The notes beneath the pieces are model-generated. The model made no database searches and was not told where the DNA came from. It was given only the letters and a program-made list of their open reading frames with translations. A DNA stretch of 64,000 nucleotides from Paenibacillus amylolyticus (GTDB taxonomy: Bacteria > Bacillota > Bacilli > Paenibacillales > Paenibacillaceae), in contig NZ_BCNV01000001.1 of NCBI RefSeq assembly GCF_001570725.1, positions 310,001 to 374,000 on the forward strand. Reading direction: 5' to 3'. The position numbers were made by a program, and so were the translations under genes. Positions 8,977-16,435 of this stretch are shown here, piece by piece; positions within the stretch are counted from its first letter, which is position 1, and every line of letters starts with the position of its first letter.

Positions 8977-9684
8977 TTAGGCCCTGTAGGCATGAAGTCC
9001 AGCTCCAAGCATATGGAAACTGGGGAAAAACGATTTCATGGACATCGAGGTTGGCTGTGCCAGTCCATCCGCAGCCGAGGCGCTGACGGTGTTCCATTCA
9101 TTCTCCAGATCTGCGGCCAGGCGTACCGTCAGATCTTTGGTTGTATCGGTGTTCAGGGGAATGACTTTGGAGGCTTCGGTTATGCAGGCATTCATGGCTG
9201 AATGCAGATAACCAAGAACTGCCGCCTCGACAGGGATATCGAGGTGGTGGTTAATCCAGGCGTGAACAGTGGAGAGGCAGCCAACCGAATCATATTTGGC
9301 GAAGGTCTGTTCGAGCTGGCTGAAATCAATCCAGGGGTGCAGAGCGCGTGCGAGTCTGATCAATCGTTTACCCATGCTAGCAGCTTCTTCTCTGAGATCT
9401 CCAGGAGTTCGCTGAACATGTACGAGCTTGTCGATCAAGGCTATCCGCCATGTATCCTTGTGATCCGCTGCGGTATAGATGCCTTTGATGGCCATGCCTT
9501 CAAGACGAACGATGCTGGGGTGCAACTGACAACGCATGAATGATTCGAGATCTTCAGCATTACGAATGGTACCCTCCTTGATATGGATATCCATGCCGAA
9601 GGAATGGGTGAACCCTCCAACCTGAATAGAGGAATCAAGCAGTTTAACATAATCGAGCAGCTTATTCCCACGGTTCACAATCAT
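8977..9684 (-). CDS. Second, divergent UreF-family urease accessory protein
   Basis: 235 residues of the UreF family. The N-terminus (LLDYVKLLDSSIQVGGFTHS) aligns with the operon UreF but the usual LPIGGFS motif has become IQVGGFT. ATG at 9684 follows AGGAGGCGA; an in-frame upstream ATG at 9723 has no ribosome site and lies inside the GlnR box. The gene is alone between its own promoter region and a terminator, unlike the first ureF, which follows ureC. It could replace or tune the operon UreF under nitrogen limitation, or act on another nickel enzyme; neither is shown. Perfect GlnR boxes at 9706-9722 and 9853-9869 strongly suggest nitrogen control. Confidence 0.88.
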   Translation of the reverse strand: MIVNRGNKLLDYVKLLDSSIQVGGFTHSFGMDIHIKEGTIRNAEDLESFMRCQLHPSIVRLEGMAIKGIYTAADHKDTWRIALIDKLVHVQRTPGDLREEAASMGKRLIRLARALHPWIDFSQLEQTFAKYDSVGCLSTVHAWINHHLDIPVEAAVLGYLHSAMNACITEASKVIPLNTDTTKDLTVRLAADLENEWNTVSASAADGLAQPTSMSMKSFFPSFHMLGAGLHAYRA

Positions 9685-9705
9685 TCGCCTCCTGTGTTCG
9701 TTAAA

Positions 9706-9722
9706 TGTCACTTTAAGTAACA
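9706..9722. promoter_or_regulatory. GlnR/TnrA box, promoter-proximal, second ureF
   Basis: TGTCACTTTAAGTAACA matches TGTNA-N7-TNACA at all fixed positions. It lies 21 bp before the ATG, downstream of every plausible promoter, where binding would be expected to repress. Confidence 0.8.
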
Positions 9723-9762
9723 TTTATATTCCTTATTGTTTGCTTTATGTTTGAAAATCCGA

Positions 9763-9806
9763 ATTATATGATAGTTATCATCCCATAAATGTCCGCTTTT
9801 TGTCAA
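9763..9806 (-). promoter_or_regulatory. Candidate promoter(s) of the second ureF
   Basis: On the minus strand TTGACA (9806-9801) is followed after 18 bp by GATGAT (9782-9777); a perfect TATAAT (9768-9763) lies a little farther down but lacks a good -35. Either places the start between the two GlnR boxes. Confidence 0.45.
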
Positions 9807-9852
9807 TAGTGTCATTGAAATTCAATGGATTAAATCTGAAATTCAATATTTG

Positions 9853-9869
9853 TGTTATTTTACATAACA
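9853..9869. promoter_or_regulatory. GlnR/TnrA box, distal, second ureF
   Basis: TGTTATTTTACATAACA matches the consensus perfectly, and its two ends are exact reverse complements (TGTTA and TAACA). It lies about 47 bp upstream of the TTGACA hexamer, a place suited to activation. Confidence 0.8.
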
Positions 9870-10046
9870 TTTAAAGTTAAATGTTTGAGAAATGTAGGGG
9901 GATTATATATAAATGAATCAACAAGATCGGCTCTTACCGAAAAAGAGGGGATCGAATCTAATAATATGCAGTTCATGGGTAAAGATGACGAGAATATGCG
10001 ATTTTTGATGAAAATGCCTAGTTGAAAAAGAAGTATTAAAAAACAC

Positions 10047-10075
10047 TTTACTTTTAGAACAGAACCCGGTATAAT
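10047..10075 (+). promoter_or_regulatory. Promoter of tRNA-Leu
   Basis: TTTACT (10047-10052), 17 bp, perfect TATAAT (10070-10075), 28 bp before the mature tRNA 5' end. Confidence 0.6.
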
Positions 10076-10103
10076 CAATTCTGTTGCCGATTATTTACGA
10101 CAT

Positions 10104-10186
10104 GCGGTCGTGGTGGAATGGCAGACACGCTATCTTGAGGGGGTAGTGGGCGTATGCCCGTGGAGGTTCGAGTCCTCTCGACCGCA
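10104..10186 (+). tRNA. tRNA-Leu (anticodon GAG)
   Basis: The acceptor arms GCGGTCG and CGACCGC pair over seven bases, with discriminator A. The anticodon arm CTATC-TTGAGGG-GGTAG gives anticodon GAG with one T-G pair. A long variable arm (GTGGGCGTATGCCCGT region) and T-loop GGTTCGAGTCC are those of a class II leucine tRNA. The 3' CCA is not encoded. A terminator follows at 10204-10240. Confidence 0.95.
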
Positions 10187-10203
10187 TCATATGAACGATG
10201 AAG

Positions 10204-10240
10204 AAGAAGCTGTCCGTTATTGGAAAGCTTCTTTTTTTAT
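10204..10240 (+). terminator. Terminator of tRNA-Leu
   Basis: AAGAAGCT (10204-10211) pairs with AGCTTCTT (10226-10233), followed by a T-rich run. Confidence 0.8.
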
Positions 10241-10269
10241 CTTTTTTGAACAGTCTGACATCGGGGTTG

Positions 10270-10330
10270 AAAAAAAGGCCATCCATGATCGGAGGTAATG
10301 GAGCTCTACCTTTCCGGCTACGGGTGGCCT
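10270..10330 (-). terminator. Terminator of the glutathione peroxidase gene
   Basis: Read on the minus strand, AGGCCACCC pairs with GGATGGCCT and is followed by eight Ts. The loop holds a second small stem (GGTA/TACC). Confidence 0.8.
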
Positions 10331-10335
10331 GTGTA

Positions 10336-10815
10336 TTATTTTTGGAGTAAGTTCTTGATATCTTCTTCAATCTTATCCGGTGTTGTTTTGGGAGCATAAC
10401 GTTTAATGACCTGTCCGTTCTGATCCACAAGGAATTTGGTGAAATTCCATTTGATTGCTTTGGAGCCGAGCAGGCCAGGAGCTTCTGTGCTAAGGTGCTG
10501 GAAGAGAGGGTGAGCGCTTGAGCCGTTCACATCAATTTTCTCAAACATGGGGAAGCTCACGCCATAATTCATCTGACAGAACTCGGCAATATCGTCGGAA
10601 GAACCTTTTTCCTGTGCAAACTGGTTGCTTGGGAAACCAAGAACTTCAAATGGAGCATCCTGGAACTTGTCTTGCAGTTCTTGCAGACCTTTGAATTGAG
10701 GAGTAAGGCCGCATGAGCTTGCCGTATTCACAATCAGGAGCACTTTGTCACGGTAGTCGGACATTTCAACTTCTTGACCGCGAAGGGTATTCACTTTGTA
10801 ATCGTAGACTGTCAT
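10336..10815 (-). CDS. Glutathione peroxidase family protein (thiol peroxidase)
   Basis: 159 residues, typical for bacterial Gpx/BsaA proteins. The peroxidatic Cys35 lies in NTASSCGLTPQ, the conserved Gln65 in GFPSNQF, and Trp123-Asn124 in KWNFTKFL, completing the catalytic tetrad. Cys80 in FCQMNYGVSFP is in the position of the resolving cysteine, so thioredoxin rather than glutathione is the probable reductant. It detoxifies peroxides in the cytoplasm. ATG at 10815 has a GGAGGCG site. It is monocistronic with its own terminator. An inverted repeat at 10862-10880 lies in the upstream region. Confidence 0.95.
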   Translation of the reverse strand: MTVYDYKVNTLRGQEVEMSDYRDKVLLIVNTASSCGLTPQFKGLQELQDKFQDAPFEVLGFPSNQFAQEKGSSDDIAEFCQMNYGVSFPMFEKIDVNGSSAHPLFQHLSTEAPGLLGSKAIKWNFTKFLVDQNGQVIKRYAPKTTPDKIEEDIKNLLQK

Positions 10816-10861
10816 CTAAATCGCCTCCATTGATATACTCTTATATCTTCTATTATATTGG

Positions 10862-10880
10862 TTGCAATTAAATATTGCAA
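10862..10880. promoter_or_regulatory. Inverted repeat upstream of the glutathione peroxidase gene
   Basis: TTGCAAT and ATTGCAA face each other across 5 bp, 47 bp upstream of the start codon. It does not match the PerR consensus. It could be an operator for an unknown regulator. The rest of 10881-11185 shows only a small palindrome (GGCAGA-AA-TCTGCC at 11033-11046) and no gene. Confidence 0.35.
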
Positions 10881-11194
10881 AACTAATGTGGTGTTAAAAG
10901 AATCAAAACAGGCAACTTGTGCAGAATACGTGAATGAATTGCGAAGTGATTTTCGTCAGCGTGAGAATTAGATAGCCTTGAAGAGATGGATAGAGTATAA
11001 CCTTATTGTAAGCGTTATTCTGGATGAGTATTGGCAGAAATCTGCCGATTCGGTGATCTGTGCGGACTTTACAGCGTCATGGCGCGGGTGTATGATTCAT
11101 AACGTAATTTCAATTTAAACTAAATTGTACTTGAAAAACGAAACAAACGATAATATCGCTCGATCTTACTTTAAGATATACGAACGATGTTTTA

Positions 11195-11365
11195 ATCGCT
11201 GAGTTTCCATTCATTCATGAGTGGGAAACGGGGGAACCAACGGAATGCGCTGTCCAGGACAGTAGGCATTCATGGGGTGAATTTTCCGGTGACAGCCGGA
11301 AATAGGGCGACTCTCGCGCCCGAATCCGTCAGCTAACCTCGTAAGCGTTAAAGGGAGAGGCAACA
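11195..11365 (+). ncRNA. c-di-AMP riboswitch (ydaO/yuaA type)
   Basis: The sequence carries the signature blocks of this class in order: CGCTGAG, GGGGGAACCAAC, TGGGGTGAAT, the paired GCCGG region, TAGGGCGACTCTCGCGCCCG, AATCCGTCAGCTAACCTCGT and GGGAGAGGCAAC. The class binds c-di-AMP and usually shuts off cell-wall, potassium or osmolyte genes when the nucleotide is high. A terminator hairpin at 11407-11448 forms the expression platform. The regulated gene is the Rossmann-like protein at 11478-11876. Boundaries are approximate. Confidence 0.93.
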
Positions 11366-11406
11366 AGCCGTACGCTGGTTCATGGCGTTTTCGCCATGGG
11401 TTATTT

Positions 11407-11448
11407 AAGAAGCGTTCGGGAGGCCTTGGTCCCCCACGCTTCTTTTTT
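11407..11448 (+). terminator. Expression-platform terminator of the c-di-AMP riboswitch
   Basis: AAGAAGCGT (11407-11415) pairs with ACGCTTCTT (11436-11444), followed by a T-run, 30 bp before the start codon of the regulated gene. It would cut transcription when the aptamer is bound. Confidence 0.85.
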
Positions 11449-11477
11449 GTTGTCTTTTCACGCCAAGGGAGGAACGA

Positions 11478-11876
11478 ATGATGGATACTGAGATGATCTT
11501 AGTGACTGCTCCAAATGAAGCAGGACGCAAATTTATCAAATTGCTGATGTACAAAAAAATGCCGTTTGCCGTTCTAACCAACAGTGCAGGGGAAGAGCGG
11601 AGACTCCGCAGAATCGGGGTAGAGCATGTCATTCGCATGAATACGGCTGCAGCTCAAAAATGGTTTTTGCCGCAGGGTAGCGTAGGCAACGTGTTTATTT
11701 TCGAGAACAGCCTGAATTTGACCTGTCGTTATTTACAGATCTGCCGTTCATGGACTTCGAAATCCCTGTGCGTCATCACGGAGCAGAGTCATCCAAAGGG
11801 CATCTATCGCGGGATGGGCGCAGACCGGATTGTATATTCGCTCAATGGGGAAGTCGGCTTTCTCCTCAATGGTTAA
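11478..11876 (+). CDS. Rossmann/RCK_N-like protein under c-di-AMP riboswitch control
   Basis: 132 residues without transmembrane segments. The pattern is that of a single RCK/TrkA-N-like Rossmann unit: a first strand MILVTAPNEAGRKFIKLL, a second AVLTNS, then VFIFENSLNLTCRYLQI and a terminal GMGADRIVYS resembling the closing GAD motif of RCK domains. The usual GxGxxG nucleotide loop is degenerate. Riboswitches of this class often control potassium channels and Ktr subunits, so a regulatory subunit of potassium transport is a reasonable guess, no more. ATG at 11478 (or 11481) follows AAGGGAGGAA. Confidence 0.7.
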   Translation: MMDTEMILVTAPNEAGRKFIKLLMYKKMPFAVLTNSAGEERRLRRIGVEHVIRMNTAAAQKWFLPQGSVGNVFIFENSLNLTCRYLQICRSWTSKSLCVITEQSHPKGIYRGMGADRIVYSLNGEVGFLLNG

Positions 11877-11891
11877 TGCCATAGCTTGTGA

Positions 11892-11920
11892 TTGCTCAGG
11901 TGTAAGGTGCCTGTTATAAT
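11892..11920 (+). promoter_or_regulatory. Promoter upstream of the HAD gene
   Basis: TTGCTC (11892-11897), 17 bp, perfect TATAAT (11915-11920). The start near 11927 gives a leader of about 118 nt that contains a terminator hairpin. Confidence 0.65.
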
Positions 11921-11986
11921 TGAATGTATTAGAATCAAATTCACTCAAGGTATTATGAAATTGATTCATCGATAAACGGAAATTTG

Positions 11987-12020
11987 AGGAGACTCATGCG
12001 TGATGGTGGGTCTTCTTTTT
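11987..12020 (+). terminator. Terminator-like hairpin in the leader of the HAD gene
   Basis: AGGAGACTC (11987-11995) pairs with GGGTCTTCT (12008-12016) with two G-T pairs, followed by a T-run. It lies after the 11892-11920 promoter and 25 bp before the HAD start, so it may attenuate that gene; it may simply end the upstream transcript. Confidence 0.6.
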
Positions 12021-12044
12021 TTATGCTTACAGGGAGGAATTGGC

Positions 12045-12728
12045 ATGCCGGATGTGAGTGGGTTAAAGTGGTTATTTTTTGATGTTGGAGATACGCTGGT
12101 GGATGAATGGGAGCCGGTTGATGATATTATCGGACAGTTCGTCCGTGAAGCTTGTGCTTTAGGGTATCCAGTAGAAATTGAGGCGGTACGCGAACTGTTC
12201 GCGAGCTGTTACCGGAAATACGAGCAATGGCCCATGAGAGTGGCTATTAGCACATTCATTGAAGACGAGGGCCACCGGAAACAGATTCAGGACAAGCTGA
12301 AGTTTCAAAAAGATCTTGAACGTCCTTTTCCTTCAGCGGATTCCGTTCTGCAGAAGTTGTCACGGTATTATCGCATTGGCATTATTGCCAATCAGAGTCT
12401 TGGAACGGAAGAGAGACTGGAGAGCTACGGCTTGCGGAAGTATGTTGATGTTCTGGCGTGTTCAGCCGAAGAAGGAGTGTCCAAGCCAGACCCTGAGTTA
12501 TACGCTGTGGCCTTGAAACAGGCAGGCTGTGAACCAGAGGAAGCTGTCATGGTTGGGGATCGGATCGATAACGACATTATTCCTGCCCGGAAGATGGGTA
12601 TGCACACGATTCGAATCATGCAGGGTTATGGGCGATTCCAACCGGAACTCTCCGATGACGACCGTGCGGATTGGACCGTTGATTCATTGGATCAGCTCCT
12701 GCCGTTACTGATACCAAATCAGAATTAG
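12045..12728 (+). CDS. HAD-superfamily hydrolase (YjjG/phosphoglycolate-phosphatase-like)
   Basis: 227 residues with the four HAD motifs: FFDVGDTLVD (the usual nucleophile Asp, with the second Asp replaced by G in DVGDT), IIANQSLG, the lysine in GVSKPDPELY, and VMVGDRIDNDI. The insert between motif I and II is a small helical cap, typical of small-molecule phosphatases. The start is ATG at 12045 with AGGGAGGAA upstream; a GTG at 12000 lies inside the leader hairpin and is rejected. The substrate cannot be told from sequence. Confidence 0.88.
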   Translation: MPDVSGLKWLFFDVGDTLVDEWEPVDDIIGQFVREACALGYPVEIEAVRELFASCYRKYEQWPMRVAISTFIEDEGHRKQIQDKLKFQKDLERPFPSADSVLQKLSRYYRIGIIANQSLGTEERLESYGLRKYVDVLACSAEEGVSKPDPELYAVALKQAGCEPEEAVMVGDRIDNDIIPARKMGMHTIRIMQGYGRFQPELSDDDRADWTVDSLDQLLPLLIPNQN

Positions 12729-12784
12729 ATGATTGCGTTCAAGAGGTTCTGCTCTAAATGAAAACACGTTGCTGTGCAGCAACA

Positions 12785-12834
12785 AAAAAGGCTGAGCAAC
12801 TTGGGTATAGCATACCGGAGTGATCAGCCTTTTT
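12785..12834. terminator. Bidirectional terminator between the HAD gene and mntH
   Basis: AAAAAGGCTGA (12785-12795) and TCAGCCTTTTT (12824-12834) form an 11-bp stem with A- and T-runs serving both convergent genes. A separate perfect palindrome GTTGCTG-TG-CAGCAAC precedes it. Confidence 0.9.
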
Positions 12835-12858
12835 GACATTTAGTTGATTAGGACGAGA

Positions 12859-14211
12859 TTAGAACAACCGGATCGTCTGAATGATCAGATATACATTCAG
12901 CACAACGATAACAGCGGCAATGATCCATGAGATGATTTTGAGCCACAATTTGTTGGCGAATGCACCCATGCTTTTTTTATCACTTGTGAACATCACCAGG
13001 GGAATTACAGCAAAAGGTAATTGAAGAGAAAGCACGACCTGGCTCAAAATGAGTAGTTCTTCTGTGCCGTGTTCTCCTGCAATGGCTGTGACAATCACCG
13101 CCGGGATGATGGCGATCAGACGGGTGACCAGTCTGCGCAGCCAAGCCGGAATTCGAATGTTCAGGAAACCTTCCATAACTATTTGTCCAGCGAGTGTACC
13201 TGTGAGGGTAGAGTTCTGACCTGATGCTAACAGAGCCACACCGAACAGGATACTTGCAACCGTAGTACCTAATAGAGGGGTCAGCAGATGATAGGCATCA
13301 GCGATCTCGGCAACCTGCGTCATACCAGCACTGTGAAATACAGCGGCAGATACAATCAGGATAGCTGCATTGATGAACAGGGCCAGTGTCAGCGCGATCG
13401 TAGAGTCCATGGTGGAGTACCGAATGGCTTCTTTTTTGCCCTGTGGTGTCTGTTCAATCTGACGGGTCTGCACAATGGAAGAATGCAGGTACAGATTATG
13501 CGGCATTACGGTTGCTCCAATAATACCAATAGCGATATAGAGCATAGCCGGATTTTGCAGAATCTCGACATTCGGTACAAAACCGTGCAGAACACCGCCC
13601 ATATCCGGTTTCGCCAGGAACAGGTCAATCCCGAAGCATAGGGCAATGGTTGCCATCAGCACAATGACGAGTGTCTCCAAAGCGCGGAAGCCTTTGTTTT
13701 GCAGGACGAGTATCAGGAGTACATCGACTGCGGTGATGATCACACCGTATAACATGGGGATGTTAAATAAGAGCTTCAACGCGATGGCAGAACCTATAAC
13801 CTCAGCCAAATCAGTGGCTGCAATGGCAAGCTCACACAGAATCCACAACATCATGACGACCGGCATGCTGAATCGTTCACGACAGGCTTGAGCCAGATCC
13901 CGTCCAGTGACGATGCCGAGCTTGCCAGCCAGCGACTGAAGGACAACGGCCATCAGGTTTGAGAGCAGGATGACGGATAGCAAGGTATACCCAAACTGCG
14001 AGCCGCCTGCAATATCTGTTGCCCAGTTGCCGGGGTCCATGTAACCTACGGCAACGAGGTATCCGGGGCCTACAAAGGCGAGGAATTTCTTCCACCATGC
14101 AGCATTCTGCGGAACCTTCATGGAGCTATGCGCTTCTCCGAGCGAAGGGGCCATGCCCGCAGTGGATAATGATTCTTTTGAAGGAGCGTTGAATGGATTT
14201 TTTTTACTCAT
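12859..14211 (-). CDS. mntH: Nramp-family divalent metal (Mn/Fe) transporter MntH
   Basis: 450 residues with eleven or so hydrophobic helices. The Nramp metal site is present: DPGNW (Asp59-Asn62) in helix 1 and [11 protein letters not shown] in helix 6. It imports manganese by proton symport. The extra 40-residue hydrophilic N-terminus is common in Firmicutes. ATG at 14211 has AGGTGAT upstream. No MntR-type operator could be recognised; a GCGG-AATGAA-CCGC repeat lies at 14242-14255. Confidence 0.96.
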   Translation of the reverse strand: MSKKNPFNAPSKESLSTAGMAPSLGEAHSSMKVPQNAAWWKKFLAFVGPGYLVAVGYMDPGNWATDIAGGSQFGYTLLSVILLSNLMAVVLQSLAGKLGIVTGRDLAQACRERFSMPVVMMLWILCELAIAATDLAEVIGSAIALKLLFNIPMLYGVIITAVDVLLILVLQNKGFRALETLVIVLMATIALCFGIDLFLAKPDMGGVLHGFVPNVEILQNPAMLYIAIGIIGATVMPHNLYLHSSIVQTRQIEQTPQGKKEAIRYSTMDSTIALTLALFINAAILIVSAAVFHSAGMTQVAEIADAYHLLTPLLGTTVASILFGVALLASGQNSTLTGTLAGQIVMEGFLNIRIPAWLRRLVTRLIAIIPAVIVTAIAGEHGTEELLILSQVVLSLQLPFAVIPLVMFTSDKKSMGAFANKLWLKIISWIIAAVIVVLNVYLIIQTIRLF

Positions 14212-14491
14212 ACGATAATCACCTGACTTTGAAATATTGATGCGGAATGAACCGCTTATGATATATCTAAATTTTTATGTTTATTGTTACATTGTACTCC
14301 TTCAAATGTTTTTGTCTAGTGCAACTTTTATGTATCAGCACAAAATTTCGATTGCAGCTTGAAGATGCCCCTTCGTATATTACCCAACCTTAGAGAAAAT
14401 ACAGCCATGAAGTTGAAATGCATGAAAATAATAAAGATGTAAAAGCTGATAAAGATCCAAAATGCGTTTCAAAATGAGCCAGAAGTTTAAA
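14212..14491. other. Intergenic region mntH-ohr
   Basis: This AT-rich stretch carries the mntH upstream region and the small inverted repeat at 14242-14255. Neither an MntR box nor an OhrR box could be recognised. No gene is seen. Confidence 0.4.
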
Positions 14492-14520
14492 TTGAAAGGA
14501 AGGCAGTTAAAAAATATAAT
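14492..14520 (+). promoter_or_regulatory. Sigma-A promoter of the ohr gene
   Basis: TTGAAA (14492-14497), 17 bp spacer, perfect TATAAT (14515-14520), 19 bp before the ATG. No clear OhrR operator is seen around it. Confidence 0.75.
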
Positions 14521-14538
14521 GATGAGGGAGAGATTTTA

Positions 14539-14958
14539 ATGGAAGCTTTATATACAGCAGTAGCGACAGTTAAAGGTGGACGTACAGGTTCGGTGACTTC
14601 TTCTGATGGCGTGCTCAAGCATGATCTGAAAATGCCCAAAGAGCTTGGTGGTTCCGGTGGTGAAGGTACCAACCCTGAGCAACTCTTTGCAGCTGGATAT
14701 GGCGCTTGTTATGAAAGTGCTCTTGCCAATGTAGCACGCAAAGCGGGCGTAAAATTGGAGAATGTGGTGGTTACAAGTAACGTATCCATAGGTAAAGACC
14801 CTGCGGATGACGGGTTCCAGTTATCTGTTCGTCTTGACGTGAGTATGCCTGGTGTGGATCACAGTCAAGCCGAAGATCTCGCCCGCAAGGCACATGATTT
14901 CTGTCCCTATTCCAAAGCAACACGCGGTAACATTGATGTTGTATTAAACGTGGTCTAA
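14539..14958 (+). CDS. Organic hydroperoxide resistance protein (Ohr/OsmC family)
   Basis: 139 residues, the normal Ohr length. The reactive Cys57 is in GYGACYES and the second Cys122 is in HDFCPYSKATRG, both in Ohr-specific contexts, with the family opening LYTAVATVKGGRTG. It reduces organic peroxides with a lipoyl-dependent reductant in the cytoplasm. The start is ATG with GGGAGAG upstream. It has its own promoter and terminator, and no ohrR gene is next to it. Confidence 0.95.
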   Translation: MEALYTAVATVKGGRTGSVTSSDGVLKHDLKMPKELGGSGGEGTNPEQLFAAGYGACYESALANVARKAGVKLENVVVTSNVSIGKDPADDGFQLSVRLDVSMPGVDHSQAEDLARKAHDFCPYSKATRGNIDVVLNVV

Positions 14959-15031
14959 GATTTGACTCCCGGAAAGTAACGGGGAACATATAGAGCAGGG
15001 TATTCTGGATACCTGATGTTCAAGTACGAAG

Positions 15032-15056
15032 CCCTGCTGGCAATCGGCAGGGTTTT
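15032..15056 (+). terminator. Terminator after ohr
   Basis: CCCTGC (15032-15037) pairs with GCAGGG (15047-15052) and is followed by TTTT. Confidence 0.7.
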
Positions 15057-15170
15057 GTGTTGATTATAATATATGGACATGGTGCAAAGAGATTATATGC
15101 CAGATCGCGTACTATTTTACATAACTGCACTCCCACTTCATGCTACATATTCCATAAAGGGGGAACCGAG

Positions 15171-15416
15171 ATGAGTATTGAAGAGATGATCGAGCGTCGA
15201 TTTGTATGTACGAAATGCAGGGGCACGGATTGTAACATTAAGGAAGCTTCCATGTCAGGAGCAGGCCTGAGCAAGGTGTTCGATATTCAGCATAACCACT
15301 ACCTGTTTGTGGGCTGTGCTTCCTGCGGGTATGTTGAAATTTTTGATCCGGATGTCTTGAAAGGGAAAAAACAGGGGCAAGTCGGGACTATTCTGGATAT
15401 TCTGTTTGGCGGGTAG
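15171..15416 (+). CDS. Small zinc-ribbon protein
   Basis: 81 residues with two cysteine pairs, FVCTKCRG near the N-terminus and VGCASCGYVE in the middle, spaced as in zinc-ribbon nucleic-acid-binding-like proteins. ATG at 15171 follows AAAGGGGG. The protein ends LDILFGG, a tail common in this small family. Function unknown; single-gene unit upstream of another small Cys-rich gene on the same strand. Confidence 0.8.
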   Translation: MSIEEMIERRFVCTKCRGTDCNIKEASMSGAGLSKVFDIQHNHYLFVGCASCGYVEIFDPDVLKGKKQGQVGTILDILFGG

Positions 15417-15515
15417 ATATGCGCGAGTTGACATTGATCTGAATTTTCTTTAATATAACTTAGTACTGAGTAGTGTCATTGCATGAACCAAATTTGAATT
15501 AAACAGGTGATATCC

Positions 15516-15794
15516 ATGTCTTATAGACCGCGTATTGCAGATTTAGAATTAGCTTATGGTAACAAGGAAGACGGATTGTATGAATTCAAAATGAATTTGG
15601 TAGACGGTACTAAATGCCGTGTATTCTACTCCCGTTCCCCGGAATGGAAGATGACCAATATCAGCCGTCTGCAGAAAACCCCTTGTCCAGTATGTCGCAA
15701 AGATTTCATTTGCAAATGTATGGACCAGTGGGCAAGTGACCTGCACCAACAGATGATCGATGACCAATGGATGGAAAAGGCAGTTACGGAGTAA
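15516..15794 (+). CDS. Small Cys-rich hypothetical protein
   Basis: 92 residues. A central TPCPVCRKDFICKCM segment holds four cysteines in a compact metal-binding arrangement; the rest is hydrophilic. I do not recognise a characterised family. ATG at 15516 follows AGGTGAT; an upstream in-frame start at 15507 is inside that site. A terminator follows at once, so it is a real, separately ended gene. Confidence 0.7.
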   Translation: MSYRPRIADLELAYGNKEDGLYEFKMNLVDGTKCRVFYSRSPEWKMTNISRLQKTPCPVCRKDFICKCMDQWASDLHQQMIDDQWMEKAVTE

Positions 15795-15809
15795 TTGTCG
15801 GACAGATAC

Positions 15810-15839
15810 GAGCGTGGGCACAATGCCTGCGCTCTTTTT
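15810..15839 (+). terminator. Terminator after the small Cys-rich gene
   Basis: GAGCG-TG-GGC-ACAAT-GCC-TG-CGCTC forms a nearly perfect hairpin followed by TTTTT. Confidence 0.9.
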
Positions 15840-15951
15840 CTTTTTATCTCTATAAGTGAACTACCTCTAGAAGAAATAAATTTAGAATTAGTGAACAAGA
15901 AGGCTCAGATTGGGTAAGTTACTCTAACCGGAACAATAGGAGGCAGCAAAT

Positions 15952-16374
15952 ATGACAGCAAATCAAACAGATGTGCATCAGGGACATCCCATCGTACTGG
16001 TGGATGGCGTCTGTCACTTCTGCCAGGGCTTAACCAAGTGGATTATTAAGCGTGACCCGGAAGGAAAATATCATTTTGCTTCGCTCCAATCCGATGTAGC
16101 CAAGGAATTGCTGGAGAAAGGCAATTTGTCGACAGATAGTATGGACACCTTTGTTCTGATCGAAAATGGAAGTTACTATACACGTTCGACCGCCGCGCTG
16201 CGATTGGCGAAAGGTCTGAAGTTTCCTTATCCATTGTTATATGTATTCATAATCATACCGAAATTTATTCGTAATGCAGTCTATAACTGGGTTGCGCGCA
16301 ACCGTTATCGTTGGTTTGGCAAGGATGAAACGTGCATGTTGCCTACACCGGAGATCAAAGATCGGTTTTTGTGA
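15952..16374 (+). CDS. DCC-family (DUF393) thiol-disulfide oxidoreductase-like protein
   Basis: 140 residues with the hallmark DGVCHFC (Cys21, Cys24) near the N-terminus and LIENGSYYTRSTAALRLAKGL in the middle. The family has a thioredoxin-like fold, but its substrates are mostly unknown. A hydrophobic stretch near residues 95-110 (YPLLYVFIIIPKFI) is typical and may touch the membrane. ATG at 15952 follows AGGAGG. It precedes the lipoprotein gene on the same strand with a 61-bp gap. Confidence 0.88.
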   Translation: MTANQTDVHQGHPIVLVDGVCHFCQGLTKWIIKRDPEGKYHFASLQSDVAKELLEKGNLSTDSMDTFVLIENGSYYTRSTAALRLAKGLKFPYPLLYVFIIIPKFIRNAVYNWVARNRYRWFGKDETCMLPTPEIKDRFL

Positions 16375-16435
16375 TTAATAACGGGAATTATTGGGTAATC
16401 ACTACAGATCATATCTATTTTGGGAGGACAACAAC

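Noticed and set aside
4187..10920. Exact 16-mer AAAACAGGCAACTTGT at 4187-4202 and again near 10905-10920
   Set aside because: A single shared 16-mer is about what chance gives in 64 kb, and the flanks do not match.
11996..12044. ATG at 11996 with GAGGAG upstream as a leader peptide of the HAD gene
   Set aside because: It lies inside the terminator stem and out of frame with the HAD gene; the ribosome-like GAGGAG is the stem arm itself.
14242..14255. GCGG-AATGAA-CCGC as an MntR site for mntH
   Set aside because: It does not resemble the known MntR consensus; kept only as an unnamed inverted repeat.
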